A stretch of 6,346 nucleotides of DNA, taken from contig JAKLFN010000123.1 in assembly GCA_022711195.1 (NCBI GenBank), positions 1 to 6,346 on the forward strand, written 5' to 3'. Position 1 is the stretch's first letter. Every line of letters starts with the position of its first letter. Below the pieces are notes generated by a model. That model was not told where the DNA came from, did no database searches, and worked only from the letters and a program-made list of their open reading frames with translations. This document shows, piece by piece, positions 1-6,346 of the stretch. The translations under genes and the position numbers were made by a program. This DNA comes from Bacteroidota bacterium (lineage in GTDB: Bacteria > Bacteroidota > Bacteroidia > Bacteroidales > VadinHA17).

Positions 1-2
1 GG

Positions 3-3000
3 GATAATATACTTGCCGAGACAGCCTCCCTGAAGTGGAAAGTCAAAAACTGTGAACTTGAATTCATACACGACACCACCTTCCTCGTCGAGATAAAAAA
101 TGCCACGCTTACATGTTACTCGATGAAGGACAGCACTGAAATATATAATGTCACCGGTACTTACAATCCGGAACTTATGATCTTCAGAGGCAGAAGCGGC
201 AGGGTAACATGGGAGAAAGCAGGTTATGCTGCCGATGAAGTCTTTGCCGAAATGGATGACTATGTGATAAATACAACAAAAAACAATTTTACCATCGATT
301 CAGCCCGGCTTACATATAAGAGTTTCTTCAAAACCCCTGTAAAAGGTGTTCTGATCGATCAGTGCATCAGCTTCAGGAATAAGGAAAGGGCTAATTTCCC
401 CCGTTTCGATACCTATGCCAAGGAATTCAAGCTCGAAAATATCTATCAGGGAATGAATTATGAAGGCGGGCTGACCATTGAGGGAGCTTCAGTGAAAGGT
501 ACAGGCAGCGAGGAGGTGGCTGCAAAAGTCACGCTCTCGAGGAACGACACTCTCTACCTTAAACTCTACTCGTCGGAATATCTATTTACGAAGACAGGGC
601 TTGCCAGCGCTGAAACGGCAATGACTCTTTATCTCGACAAGGATTCGATATACCATTCAAACCTGGGATTCTCATACATTGCCGATAAAAAGCTCGTAAA
701 CCTTTACAGGGCAAACAATCCTGTTTCAGGCAGCCCCTACTTCGACTCATTTCATCAGCTCGATATGTATTTCGAGCTCCTGTCATGGGATATGAATGAA
801 TCAAAAATAGTAATGACACGGCCGCGAGGAGCAGCCCAGGGAATGGTTGAATTTGAATCCGGGTCGTTCTTCAACGCAGCATACTTTGCAAAACTGGCAG
901 GAATCGACCAGTACCACCCGCTGGCTATGCTCCGTAAATTTGCCGACTGGTATTATTCCGACACATTCCCGGTCCAGGATTTTGCAACATGGCTGGGTAA
1001 ATCAGTAGAATCGACAACAGCACTCTGCTCCGACATGGCAAACATGGGCTTCGTCTTCTACGACCGCAAGCTCAACAAAGTGACTCTTAAGAAGAAAGTT
1101 AACGACTTCCTTACGGCTAATGTTAAGAAGAAGGATTATGATGTCATCTACTTTACCAGCGAAACAAAAGCACCACTCGATAATGCTATTCTCGACCTGA
1201 AGAACTACAGGATAAAGGTCAACGGTGTCAGCTCAATCTTCCTGAGCGACTCACAACGCGTGGCAATTTATCCGTATAACCAGCAGGTTGAAATAGGCAG
1301 GAACAGGAACCTGTCATTCGACGGTGTTGTAGAGGCAGGACTATTTACTATTTTCGGCCGTAAGTTCACATTCGACTATGATACTTTTAAAATAAGGCTG
1401 CAGTCGATCGACTCTATTAAGATCGCTGTGGAAACAGAAAACAGGGATGCATTCGGAAATCCGCTGATAAAAGATATCGACAACCTTATCCAACTGGGAA
1501 CAGCAGAGCTCTATATCGACGATCCAAATAATAAATCGGGACTCAGGAGCCTGAAACAGTATCCTGTAATTAATGCAGTTACCTATTCATATATCTTCTA
1601 CGACGATATACCCGGGCTTGAAGGAATATATCCTCAGCAGGACTTTTACTTCAGGATCGATCCCTTTACCTACGAAAACATCGACCATTATAAGAATGCC
1701 GATATGAACCTCGCCGGTGAATTCCATGCGGGGAAGATACTTAGGCCCATGAAGCAGTTCCTCACAATTCAGGAGAACAACTCTCTGGGATTCAACATGA
1801 ACATCCCTGCTGAAGGAATCGATGTTTATGAATCGAAAGGAAAACTGTTCGATAACATCAACATGAGCAACAAAGGGCTTATCGGGAGCGGTACCCTGAA
1901 ACACCTCACTTCAACAACCACCTCGGAAGAGTTCCGGTTCTTTCCCGACTCAATGCTGACAACAGCACAGACATTCAAAATTGCAGAGGACGGATCAGGA
2001 ACATATCCTCTTCTGAATGCTGAAAATGTAAGGATAGAATGGCAGACCGATAAGGATGAGTGGATGGCATATAATGCTGAAGGAAAAAACTTCAACATGT
2101 ATGATAACGGCACGATGCTCGCCGGGAGCCTTAAGCTGAAACCCGGGTCACTAAACGGGTCAGGCGTGGTGGGAACCACCGACTCGAGAATAACATCGGA
2201 TCTTTTCAGGTTCACGTCTAATTCCATAAAAGCCGATACTTCAACCTATAACCTTAACTCTACCACTACAACAGGTTATGCATTCATCGCCGAAAATGCA
2301 AGAACCGATATAAACTTCGATACAAGGCTTACGACATTCAGGCTCAATACAGACACTTCGGTGGTCAAGTTCCCCGAGATGCAGTATATATGTACCATGA
2401 CTGATTTTACTTATAACATGGACACCAAGGTTCTCGATATGGAACAGAAAGGGAGATCGGACACACCACTGCTACCCCCCGAAAAGCTCAAAGCGCTTGA
2501 TTTCGGAAAACTCGACAAACCGACATTCTTTGCAACCAATGTAATCGGCGACACCGTCTCCTTCTCATCATGGAAAGGAAGATACTACATGAAAGACGAA
2601 CATATCGAAGCTGAAAACATAAACTATATACATATCGCTGATGCACTTATTCAACCCGACAAGGGTAAGATAACTATACAGCGAAGAGCAAAGATCACCC
2701 AGCTTCAGAACGCAATTGTGGCAGTGAATAACCGCCACCTGATACATGATGCAAAAATAGATATTGAATCAACAAAGAAATATTCCGGGAACGGGATATA
2801 TGACTATATCGATGAGAACAAGGAGATCCAGCAGATTGCTTTTACCGAAATAACGGTCGACACCATGGCAACGAGCGCCAGGGGATTTATACCAGTCAGC
2901 CAGAAATTCATGCTTAACCCTGCATTCTCATTCTCAGGAGATGTTAACCTGTATGCCCGTAAAGACAACCTTTCTTTCACAGGAGCTGCAGGAATAGTGC

Positions 3001-4076
3001 ATGACTGCAGTAAACTTAAAACATATTCACTTAAATTCAAGGATTTCATCGATCCTCTTAACGTAATGATACCCGTAAGTGACAAGCCAAGGGATATCAA
3101 CGACAATATGGTATTTTCAGGTTCATTCATAAACCTCGACTCAATACATATATACCCTGCCTTCCTTTCGGCACAGAAATCGTGGACCGATGTGGGTATT
3201 GTGAAATCGTCGGGATATCTGTATTTCGATAAGGCAAAGTCGAGATACCTGCTTGGCTCACTCGAGAAAATTGTCGACCCTACCCTCCATGGCAGCCTGA
3301 TTGCTTTCGACAAAAATTTCTGTGTACTTTCCGGAGAGGGACAACTTGACTTCGGGACAAATTTCGACCTTGTCGGGATGAAAGGCGCCGGCAAGATAAT
3401 ACACCGGATCGACTCAGGCGATATTAAGATAAATGCTATCCTGGCCTTCGACTTCTTCTTCTCACCCGAAGCAATAAAAATGATGAGCGATGAGATTAGA
3501 CTGATGCCGTCGCTAAAACCGGTAAACCTGAACAGTGAGTTTTATAGCAAGGGAATGAAAGACCTCCTGGGTGTTCAGTCCGCACAACAAATAAGCGAAG
3601 AGATCAATCTCTTCGGCACATCACGGAACCTGCCCAAAGATTTTAATTACGAAATCGTCCTCAATGATGTAAACCTTTACTGGAATGAGGCTACTTCCTC
3701 ATTCAGGTCGGAAGGGAAAATAGGAATAGGATTCATCGGCAGCCAGCCTCTGAATGTATATGTCGACGGATTTGTGGAAATACAAAGGAGAAGATCAGGA
3801 GACATGTTCGATATCTACCTGAAAGCCGACGAATCGACATTCTACTATTTCTCATATATCAGGGGAAATATGATGGCCCAGGCAGGGAACAATGCATTTA
3901 ATTCACTTATAGCAACTATAAAGCTTAATGACAGGAAGCATCCCGATGCAACTGTCCGTCAGCCATATATTTACATGATCTCAGTCGAAGACAGGCTCGG
4001 CAAGTTCATAAACAGGATGACAAACAGCGGAATGCCTGACGATAATGATGTCAGTCTTGATGGTCTGGTAAGATAA
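3..4076 (+). CDS. Giant beta-rich protein of unknown function, probably envelope-located (5' end outside window)
   Basis: I do not recognise a named family. The frame is open from the first complete codon at 3 to the TAA at 4074-4076, giving 1357 visible residues. The ATG at 123 is internal: the 40 codons before it are stop-free and have the same character (for example LKWKVKNCELEFIHD). The protein is rich in Y, F, D, N, S and T, with alternating strand-like patterns and few cysteines, as in secreted or periplasmic beta-sheet proteins. Visible parts are an N-terminal beta-rich region (residues about 1-300), a helical winged-helix-like segment (about 305-378), more beta-rich sequence, a tandem duplication (about 611-782), and a C-terminal beta-rich region ending NDVSLDGLVR. 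There is no sorting tail or C-terminal membrane segment. Any signal peptide would lie upstream of the window. OstA/LptA-like or AsmA/TamB-like beta scaffolds are possible relatives, but this is inference from texture only. Its end overlaps the convergent phosphoesterase gene by 26 bp. Confidence 0.9.
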   Translation, partial: DNILAETASLKWKVKNCELEFIHDTTFLVEIKNATLTCYSMKDSTEIYNVTGTYNPELMIFRGRSGRVTWEKAGYAADEVFAEMDDYVINTTKNNFTIDSARLTYKSFFKTPVKGVLIDQCISFRNKERANFPRFDTYAKEFKLENIYQGMNYEGGLTIEGASVKGTGSEEVAAKVTLSRNDTLYLKLYSSEYLFTKTGLASAETAMTLYLDKDSIYHSNLGFSYIADKKLVNLYRANNPVSGSPYFDSFHQLDMYFELLSWDMNESKIVMTRPRGAAQGMVEFESGSFFNAAYFAKLAGIDQYHPLAMLRKFADWYYSDTFPVQDFATWLGKSVESTTALCSDMANMGFVFYDRKLNKVTLKKKVNDFLTANVKKKDYDVIYFTSETKAPLDNAILDLKNYRIKVNGVSSIFLSDSQRVAIYPYNQQVEIGRNRNLSFDGVVEAGLFTIFGRKFTFDYDTFKIRLQSIDSIKIAVETENRDAFGNPLIKDIDNLIQLGTAELYIDDPNNKSGLRSLKQYPVINAVTYSYIFYDDIPGLEGIYPQQDFYFRIDPFTYENIDHYKNADMNLAGEFHAGKILRPMKQFLTIQENNSLGFNMNIPAEGIDVYESKGKLFDNINMSNKGLIGSGTLKHLTSTTTSEEFRFFPDSMLTTAQTFKIAEDGSGTYPLLNAENVRIEWQTDKDEWMAYNAEGKNFNMYDNGTMLAGSLKLKPGSLNGSGVVGTTDSRITSDLFRFTSNSIKADTSTYNLNSTTTTGYAFIAENARTDINFDTRLTTFRLNTDTSVVKFPEMQYICTMTDFTYNMDTKVLDMEQKGRSDTPLLPPEKLKALDFGKLDKPTFFATNVIGDTVSFSSWKGRYYMKDEHIEAENINYIHIADALIQPDKGKITIQRRAKITQLQNAIVAVNNRHLIHDAKIDIESTKKYSGNGIYDYIDENKEIQQIAFTEITVDTMATSARGFIPVSQKFMLNPAFSFSGDVNLYARKDNLSFTGAAGIVHDCSKLKTYSLKFKDFIDPLNVMIPVSDKPRDINDNMVFSGSFINLDSIHIYPAFLSAQKSWTDVGIVKSSGYLYFDKAKSRYLLGSLEKIVDPTLHGSLIAFDKNFCVLSGEGQLDFGTNFDLVGMKGAGKIIHRIDSGDIKINAILAFDFFFSPEAIKMMSDEIRLMPSLKPVNLNSEFYSKGMKDLLGVQSAQQISEEINLFGTSRNLPKDFNYEIVLNDVNLYWNEATSSFRSEGKIGIGFIGSQPLNVYVDGFVEIQRRRSGDMFDIYLKADESTFYYFSYIRGNMMAQAGNNAFNSLIATIKLNDRKHPDATVRQPYIYMISVEDRLGKFINRMTNSGMPDDNDVSLDGLVR
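915..1136 (+). other. Helical, winged-helix-like segment inside the giant protein
   Basis: Visible residues about 305-378 interrupt the beta-rich sequence with helix-prone text. A helix (PLAMLRKFADWYYSD) is followed by DFATWLGKS, then VESTTALCSDMANMGFV, then a short strand pair FYDRKLNKVTL and a basic helix KKKVNDFL. The order helix, turn, helix ending in a glycine-hydrophobic step, then a two-stranded wing resembles a winged helix-turn-helix. The resemblance was judged by eye. In an envelope protein such a fold would more likely be a structural or protein-binding module than a DNA binder. Confidence 0.35.
1833..2348 (+). repeat. Tandem duplication of about 91 residues within the giant protein
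   Basis: Two adjacent segments, 1833-2075 and 2106-2348, align by eye. The first carries LIGSGTL, then FRFFPDS, then AENVRIEW. The second carries LNGSGVV, then FRFTSNS, then AENARTDI. The GSG-to-AEN distance is 45 residues in copy one and 44 in copy two, and the GSG motifs are 91 residues apart (1884 and 2157). The copies are diverged at DNA level, so this is an old duplication of a beta module rather than a recent DNA repeat. Confidence 0.6.
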
Positions 4077-4572
4077 CCCTGCCCCTTTCACCCAGCTCAA
4101 CGATCCGGAGATCATGGATCCGGCTACCCGTGATGAGAAGCGTCATGATAGTCATGTATTTGTGAAAGCCATGATAGCCGGCTGCACCGGGATTTATATA
4201 AAGGAATCCCCCGGCAGGATCGTTCTGTACCCTCGCAATGTGTGAATGTCCGCACATAAAAATACCCGGAGGATCATCCCTGAGCGCTCCTGCAACCTTA
4301 TGATCATAATGACCAGGTGAACCACCGATATGGGTAAGGAATATCTTAACATCCTCAGCCATGAACTGCAGATGACCGGAGAAAGCACTGCGGACCCGTG
4401 CATCATCAATATTGCCATAAACAGCCCTTAGTGGTTTGAACGAGGAGAGTGCATCAGCGGTTGCAATATTGCCAATATCGCCGGCATGCCATATTTCATC
4501 AACATCCCTGAAATGTTCAAAGATCCGTGGATGTATCCAGCCATGAGTATCGGAGATCAGACCTATTTTCAA
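4051..4572 (-). CDS. YfcE/MJ0936-type metallophosphoesterase
   Basis: A 173-residue calcineurin-like phosphoesterase, close to the usual size for the YfcE/MJ0936 group, and probably a cytoplasmic phosphodiesterase with a two-metal centre. All metal-site motifs are present in order: SDTHG (D8, H10), HAGDIG (D32), GNID (N54), LTHIGG (H81), GHSH (H109, H111), followed by NPGA (127-130). Family members hydrolyse model phosphodiesters, but the natural substrate is generally unknown and cannot be read from this sequence. The start is TTG at 4572. An in-frame TAA lies three codons upstream (4579-4581) and the SDTHG motif begins at residue 7, so no other start fits. No Shine-Dalgarno sequence is visible. 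The gene is divergent from rsmE and convergent with the giant gene, whose last 26 bp it shares; no terminator fits between them. Confidence 0.95.
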   Translation of the reverse strand: MKIGLISDTHGWIHPRIFEHFRDVDEIWHAGDIGNIATADALSSFKPLRAVYGNIDDARVRSAFSGHLQFMAEDVKIFLTHIGGSPGHYDHKVAGALRDDPPGIFMCGHSHIARVQNDPAGGFLYINPGAAGYHGFHKYMTIMTLLITGSRIHDLRIVELGERGRVILPDHQD

Positions 4573-4591
4573 CTTTGATTAACTTAAATTC

Positions 4592-4673
4592 TCTTGGTGA
4601 GTCTTGATGCCCTGGTGTCTTTGTGGCTGGAAAGAATGCCACTAAGACACCAAGTCTCCAAGATGCACAAAGA
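4592..4673. repeat. Large imperfect palindrome built of CTTNGTG-like heptamers
   Basis: Two 36-nt arms (4592-4627 and 4638-4673) flank a 10-nt loop (TGGAAAGAAT). The left arm matches the reverse complement of the right arm at 28 of 36 positions, best near the loop. Each arm also holds four heptamers at arm positions 2, 12, 20 and 28. The left arm reads CTTGGTG, CTTGATG, CCTGGTG, CTTTGTG; the right arm, on the minus strand, reads CTTTGTG, CTTGGAG, CTTGGTG, CTTAGTG. The element could fold as a long hairpin in RNA from either strand. From memory, intergenic sequences of the type CACTAAGACACCAAG are common in environmental bacterial genomes, so this is probably one copy of a dispersed palindromic repeat. 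It encodes nothing. Confidence 0.85.
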
Positions 4674-4707
4674 TTTTTAAAGAATATTAATTTCAGTAAT
4701 TTTATAA

Positions 4708-4715
4708 CAAATATA
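4708..4715 (-). promoter_or_regulatory. Possible Bacteroidota -7 element for the phosphoesterase gene
   Basis: Read on the minus strand, this site is TATATTTG, an exact match to the Bacteroidota -7 consensus TAnnTTTG. No TTTG-type -33 element is visible at the expected distance upstream, and the region is very AT-rich, so a chance match is quite possible. If real, it would place the palindrome in the 5' leader of the phosphoesterase mRNA. I found no convincing plus-strand promoter for rsmE; TAATTTCA at 4689-4696 is only a partial match. Confidence 0.2.
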
Positions 4716-4720
4716 TTATT

Positions 4721-5425
4721 ATGCAGGTTTTTTACGCACCGGATATAGAAGGAAATCAATACACTCTCGACAGGAATGAATCAAAGCACACTGTAAAGGT
4801 ACTGAGAATGAAGACGGGAACACCGGTGAATATGATCGACGGATCAGGGAATCTTTATGAGGGTGTTATTTCCGATCCCGACCCTGCCGGTTGTATAGTG
4901 ACCATAAAATCGGTGATCCGTAACTTCGAAAAGAGGAACTACAACCTTCATATTGCAATATCGTTGTTAAAAAATCCCGAAAGATTTGAATGGTTCATTG
5001 AAAAAGCTGTCGAAATAGGGATTGATCAGGTAACACCTCTGATATGCAGAAACACTGAAAAAACGGGCATAAAGGAAGAAAGGATAAAGAACGTTATTGT
5101 TGCTGCAATGAAACAATCGCTAAAGGCAAAGATTACTGTTCTCAACCCGGTTGAGCCTTTTGATTCATTCATAAGGAGGAATCACCACGGCAGCCTGATG
5201 ATAGCCCATTGCCACAGTGATATGAAGAGGGAAAAGATCAGTGATCTGTGTTTCAGGGGAGATAATGCAGTTATCATGATCGGGCCTGAAGGAGATTTTA
5301 CCCGCGAGGAGGTATCTGAAGCGTTGAGTAATAATTTTGCTCATATTCATCTTGGTTCGAGCCGTCTGAGAACAGAAACGGCAGGCGTTGCTGCCTGCCA
5401 TTCCATTTACTTTATCAACCAGTAG
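4721..5425 (+). CDS. rsmE: 16S rRNA (uracil-1498-N3)-methyltransferase RsmE
   Basis: RsmE transfers a methyl group from S-adenosylmethionine to N3 of U1498 (E. coli numbering) in 16S rRNA of the small ribosomal subunit. The 234 residues match the usual family length of about 240. An N-terminal PUA-like RNA-binding domain (about 1-70) contains ESKHTVKVLRMKTGTPV and IDGSGNLYEG. The C-terminal SPOUT (trefoil-knot) domain contains EKAVEIG (94-100), AAMKQSLKA (128-136), the knot motif MIGPEGDF (186-193) and LGSSRLRTETA (211-221), which form the cofactor pocket. In the QS region many homologues have an arginine soon after the serine, whereas this protein reads QSLKAKITV. The ATG at 4721 is the only usable start, since TAA lies at 4697-4699 in frame; the leader is AT-rich without a Shine-Dalgarno sequence. 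The last 11 bp overlap the convergent RHH gene. Assignment is firm. Confidence 0.97.
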   Translation: MQVFYAPDIEGNQYTLDRNESKHTVKVLRMKTGTPVNMIDGSGNLYEGVISDPDPAGCIVTIKSVIRNFEKRNYNLHIAISLLKNPERFEWFIEKAVEIGIDQVTPLICRNTEKTGIKEERIKNVIVAAMKQSLKAKITVLNPVEPFDSFIRRNHHGSLMIAHCHSDMKREKISDLCFRGDNAVIMIGPEGDFTREEVSEALSNNFAHIHLGSSRLRTETAGVAACHSIYFINQ

Positions 5426-5597
5426 GGGTATCATCTGGTTTTTCGCTTGTTTTCCATCTGCCTGATTTTCGAAGAGCCTGGTCGATAATATACTCGATCT
5501 GTCCGTTTGTACTGCGGAACTCATCAGCTGCCCACTTCTCCAGCGCCTTCAGCTTCTCCGGTGCAATCCTGAGAACAAATGGTTTCTTTTCGCTCAT
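5415..5597 (-). CDS. Small Arc-like ribbon-helix-helix DNA-binding protein
   Basis: A 60-residue protein with an Arc/MetJ-type ribbon-helix-helix pattern: a beta strand KPFVLRIA (5-12), helix A PEKLKALEKWAADEF (13-27), the turn RSTNG, helix B QIEYIIDQALRKSG (33-46), and a polar, probably disordered tail ending DDTPTG. Such proteins dimerise and place paired strands in the DNA major groove, and RSTNGQIEYII is a typical second-helix signature. The gene starts one base after the stop of the SPFH gene (TAG, C, ATG), so the two are almost certainly co-transcribed and probably translationally coupled; no separate Shine-Dalgarno sequence is seen. No in-frame start exists upstream before a stop. Its end overlaps the end of rsmE by 11 bp. 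From memory this pairing occurs in other Bacteroidota. Its DNA target is unknown; it is not an obvious antitoxin, because its partner is not a toxin. Confidence 0.9.
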   Translation of the reverse strand: MSEKKPFVLRIAPEKLKALEKWAADEFRSTNGQIEYIIDQALRKSGRWKTSEKPDDTPTG

Positions 5598-5598
5598 G

Positions 5599-6346
5599 CT
5601 AAGAATGTAATGTTCCTGTATTTACTATAGGTGTTGCATCTTTATCGCCGCACAGTACAACCATCAGGTTGCTGACCATTGCTGCTTTCTTCTCTTCGTC
5701 GAGGTTAACAATTTTCTTATCAGAAAGTTGTTCCAGCGCCATTTCCACCATCGAAACGGCACCCTCAACAATCTTAAACCTTGCCGAAACAACCGCAGCA
5801 GCCTGCTGACGCCTTAACATGGCATTTGCTATTTCTTCAGCATAGGCAATATAGTTGATCCTTGCCTCGATAACCTCTATCCCTGCTATCTGCAGACGCT
5901 CGCGTATCTCCTTTTCGAGCTCGTCATTAATCTCCTCACCACCGCTGCGAAGGGCAATAACTGCTTCATGATCCTCGAAATTATCATAAGGGTAGAGGCC
6001 GGCAAGCTTCCTTAATGCAGCATCACTCTGAACTAGTACAAAATGCTGATAATCATCAACATCAAATACAGATTTATAGGTATCCTTAACCTTCCAGACA
6101 AGCACGAAGCCTATCTTGATCGGATTTCCTACTTTATCATTCACTTTTATGGGATCGCTGTCGAAGTTCCTCGCACGCAACGAAATATGACGCGTGACAA
6201 AGAAGGGATTTACCCAGAAAAACCCATTCTCCTTTACAGTCCCTTTATATGCACCAAACAGCACCATTACCAGTGAACTGTTGGGATTTACCACCTTGAA
6301 TCCAATGGTGGTGAAGATAAATAACACCAGAAGCAAAACACCAAGC
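5599..6346 (-). CDS. SPFH (stomatin/prohibitin/flotillin-like) membrane protein, 5' end outside window
   Basis: 248 residues are visible from the codon at 6343-6345 to the TAG at 5599-5601. The frame stays open to the window edge, so the TTG at 6336 is probably an internal leucine codon. Family members recalled from Bacteroidota are somewhat longer, suggesting a few dozen N-terminal residues are missing. A hydrophobic stretch at the visible N-terminus (LLLVLFIFTTIGFKVV) is the end of a membrane anchor. Next come VNPNSSLVMVLFGAYKGTV and NGFFWVNPFF, typical of the start of an SPFH domain, then the domain core (SLRARNFDSDPIKVND, VLVWKVKDTY) and a helical, Glu/Arg/Ala-rich part (INDELEKEIRERLQIAG, MLRRQQAAAVVSARFKIVEG). 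The C-terminus ends TPIVNTGTLHS, a tail I associate with this Bacteroidota subgroup. SPFH proteins oligomerise in membranes and organise microdomains or regulate membrane proteases; the specific role here is unknown. It is the first visible gene of an operon with the RHH gene. Confidence 0.93.
   Translation of the reverse strand, partial: LGVLLLVLFIFTTIGFKVVNPNSSLVMVLFGAYKGTVKENGFFWVNPFFVTRHISLRARNFDSDPIKVNDKVGNPIKIGFVLVWKVKDTYKSVFDVDDYQHFVLVQSDAALRKLAGLYPYDNFEDHEAVIALRSGGEEINDELEKEIRERLQIAGIEVIEARINYIAYAEEIANAMLRRQQAAAVVSARFKIVEGAVSMVEMALEQLSDKKIVNLDEEKKAAMVSNLMVVLCGDKDATPIVNTGTLHS

Noticed and set aside
1587..2227. Two overlapping minus-strand open frames of 105 and 133 codons
   Set aside because: Both are antisense to the well-supported giant gene, overlap each other, and show no domain or plausible start context.
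2804..3394. Open reading frame of 196 codons on the minus strand
   Set aside because: It lies wholly antisense to the giant protein, has no family motif, and its composition (many S, P and L, with scattered C) is typical of an antisense shadow.
4101..4127. Repeated GATCCGG and a short inverted CCGGA/TCCGG just after the giant gene, considered as its terminator
   Set aside because: It lies inside the phosphoesterase coding sequence, the stem is short, and no T-run follows on the plus strand.
4592..4680. Palindrome plus the following TTTTT considered as a Rho-independent terminator
   Set aside because: No plus-strand gene ends upstream of it. The neighbouring minus-strand gene begins here, and the stem is AT-containing and imperfect rather than a compact GC-rich stem.
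5165..5524. Minus-strand frame of 119 codons spanning the end of rsmE and the RHH gene
   Set aside because: It conflicts with two strongly supported genes and has no recognisable motif.
6043..6276. Plus-strand frame of 77 codons
   Set aside because: It is antisense to the conserved core of the SPFH domain and has no recognisable content.
5415..6346. SPFH plus RHH considered as a toxin-antitoxin module
   Set aside because: RHH proteins are common antitoxins, but the SPFH partner is a large membrane scaffold protein, not a toxin, and no toxin fold is present.

Overview
The window reads as a piece of the core chromosome of a Bacteroidota bacterium, probably an environmental or anaerobic Bacteroidales-like lineage. 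Three things point there: gene starts lack Shine-Dalgarno sequences and, for rsmE, follow an AT-rich leader; the SPFH and ribbon-helix-helix (RHH) proteins match from memory a pair seen in Bacteroidota; and the giant beta-rich envelope-type protein is of a kind typical of that phylum. The assignment rests on recall, not on a search.

Layout, left to right. (1) Positions 3-4076, plus strand: the 3' part (1357 residues visible) of a very large protein of unknown function. Its true start lies left of the window, because the frame is open from the first base. It is mostly beta-rich, with one helical winged-helix-like segment and a tandem duplication of about 91 residues. (2) 4051-4572, minus strand: a YfcE/MJ0936-type metallophosphoesterase with a TTG start, overlapping the tail of the giant gene by 26 bp. 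(3) 4573-4720: a divergent intergenic region holding a large imperfect palindrome (two 36-nt arms, 10-nt loop). Each arm carries four CTTNGTG-like heptamers at matching positions. (4) 4721-5425, plus strand: rsmE, the 16S rRNA m3U1498 methyltransferase. (5) 5415-5597 and 5599-6346, minus strand: a two-gene unit with one base between the frames, encoding a membrane-anchored SPFH protein (5' end cut by the window edge) followed by a 60-residue RHH protein, whose end overlaps the end of rsmE by 11 bp.

The genes are packed tightly. Both convergent junctions overlap in coding sequence and leave no room for an intergenic terminator, and the only real gap is the 148-bp divergent region. No direct functional link between the four transcription units is evident. 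The only pair likely to work together is SPFH plus RHH. I saw no mobile element, CRISPR array, tRNA or rRNA. The most unusual items are the palindromic heptamer element, the SPFH-RHH coupling, and the architecture of the giant protein.
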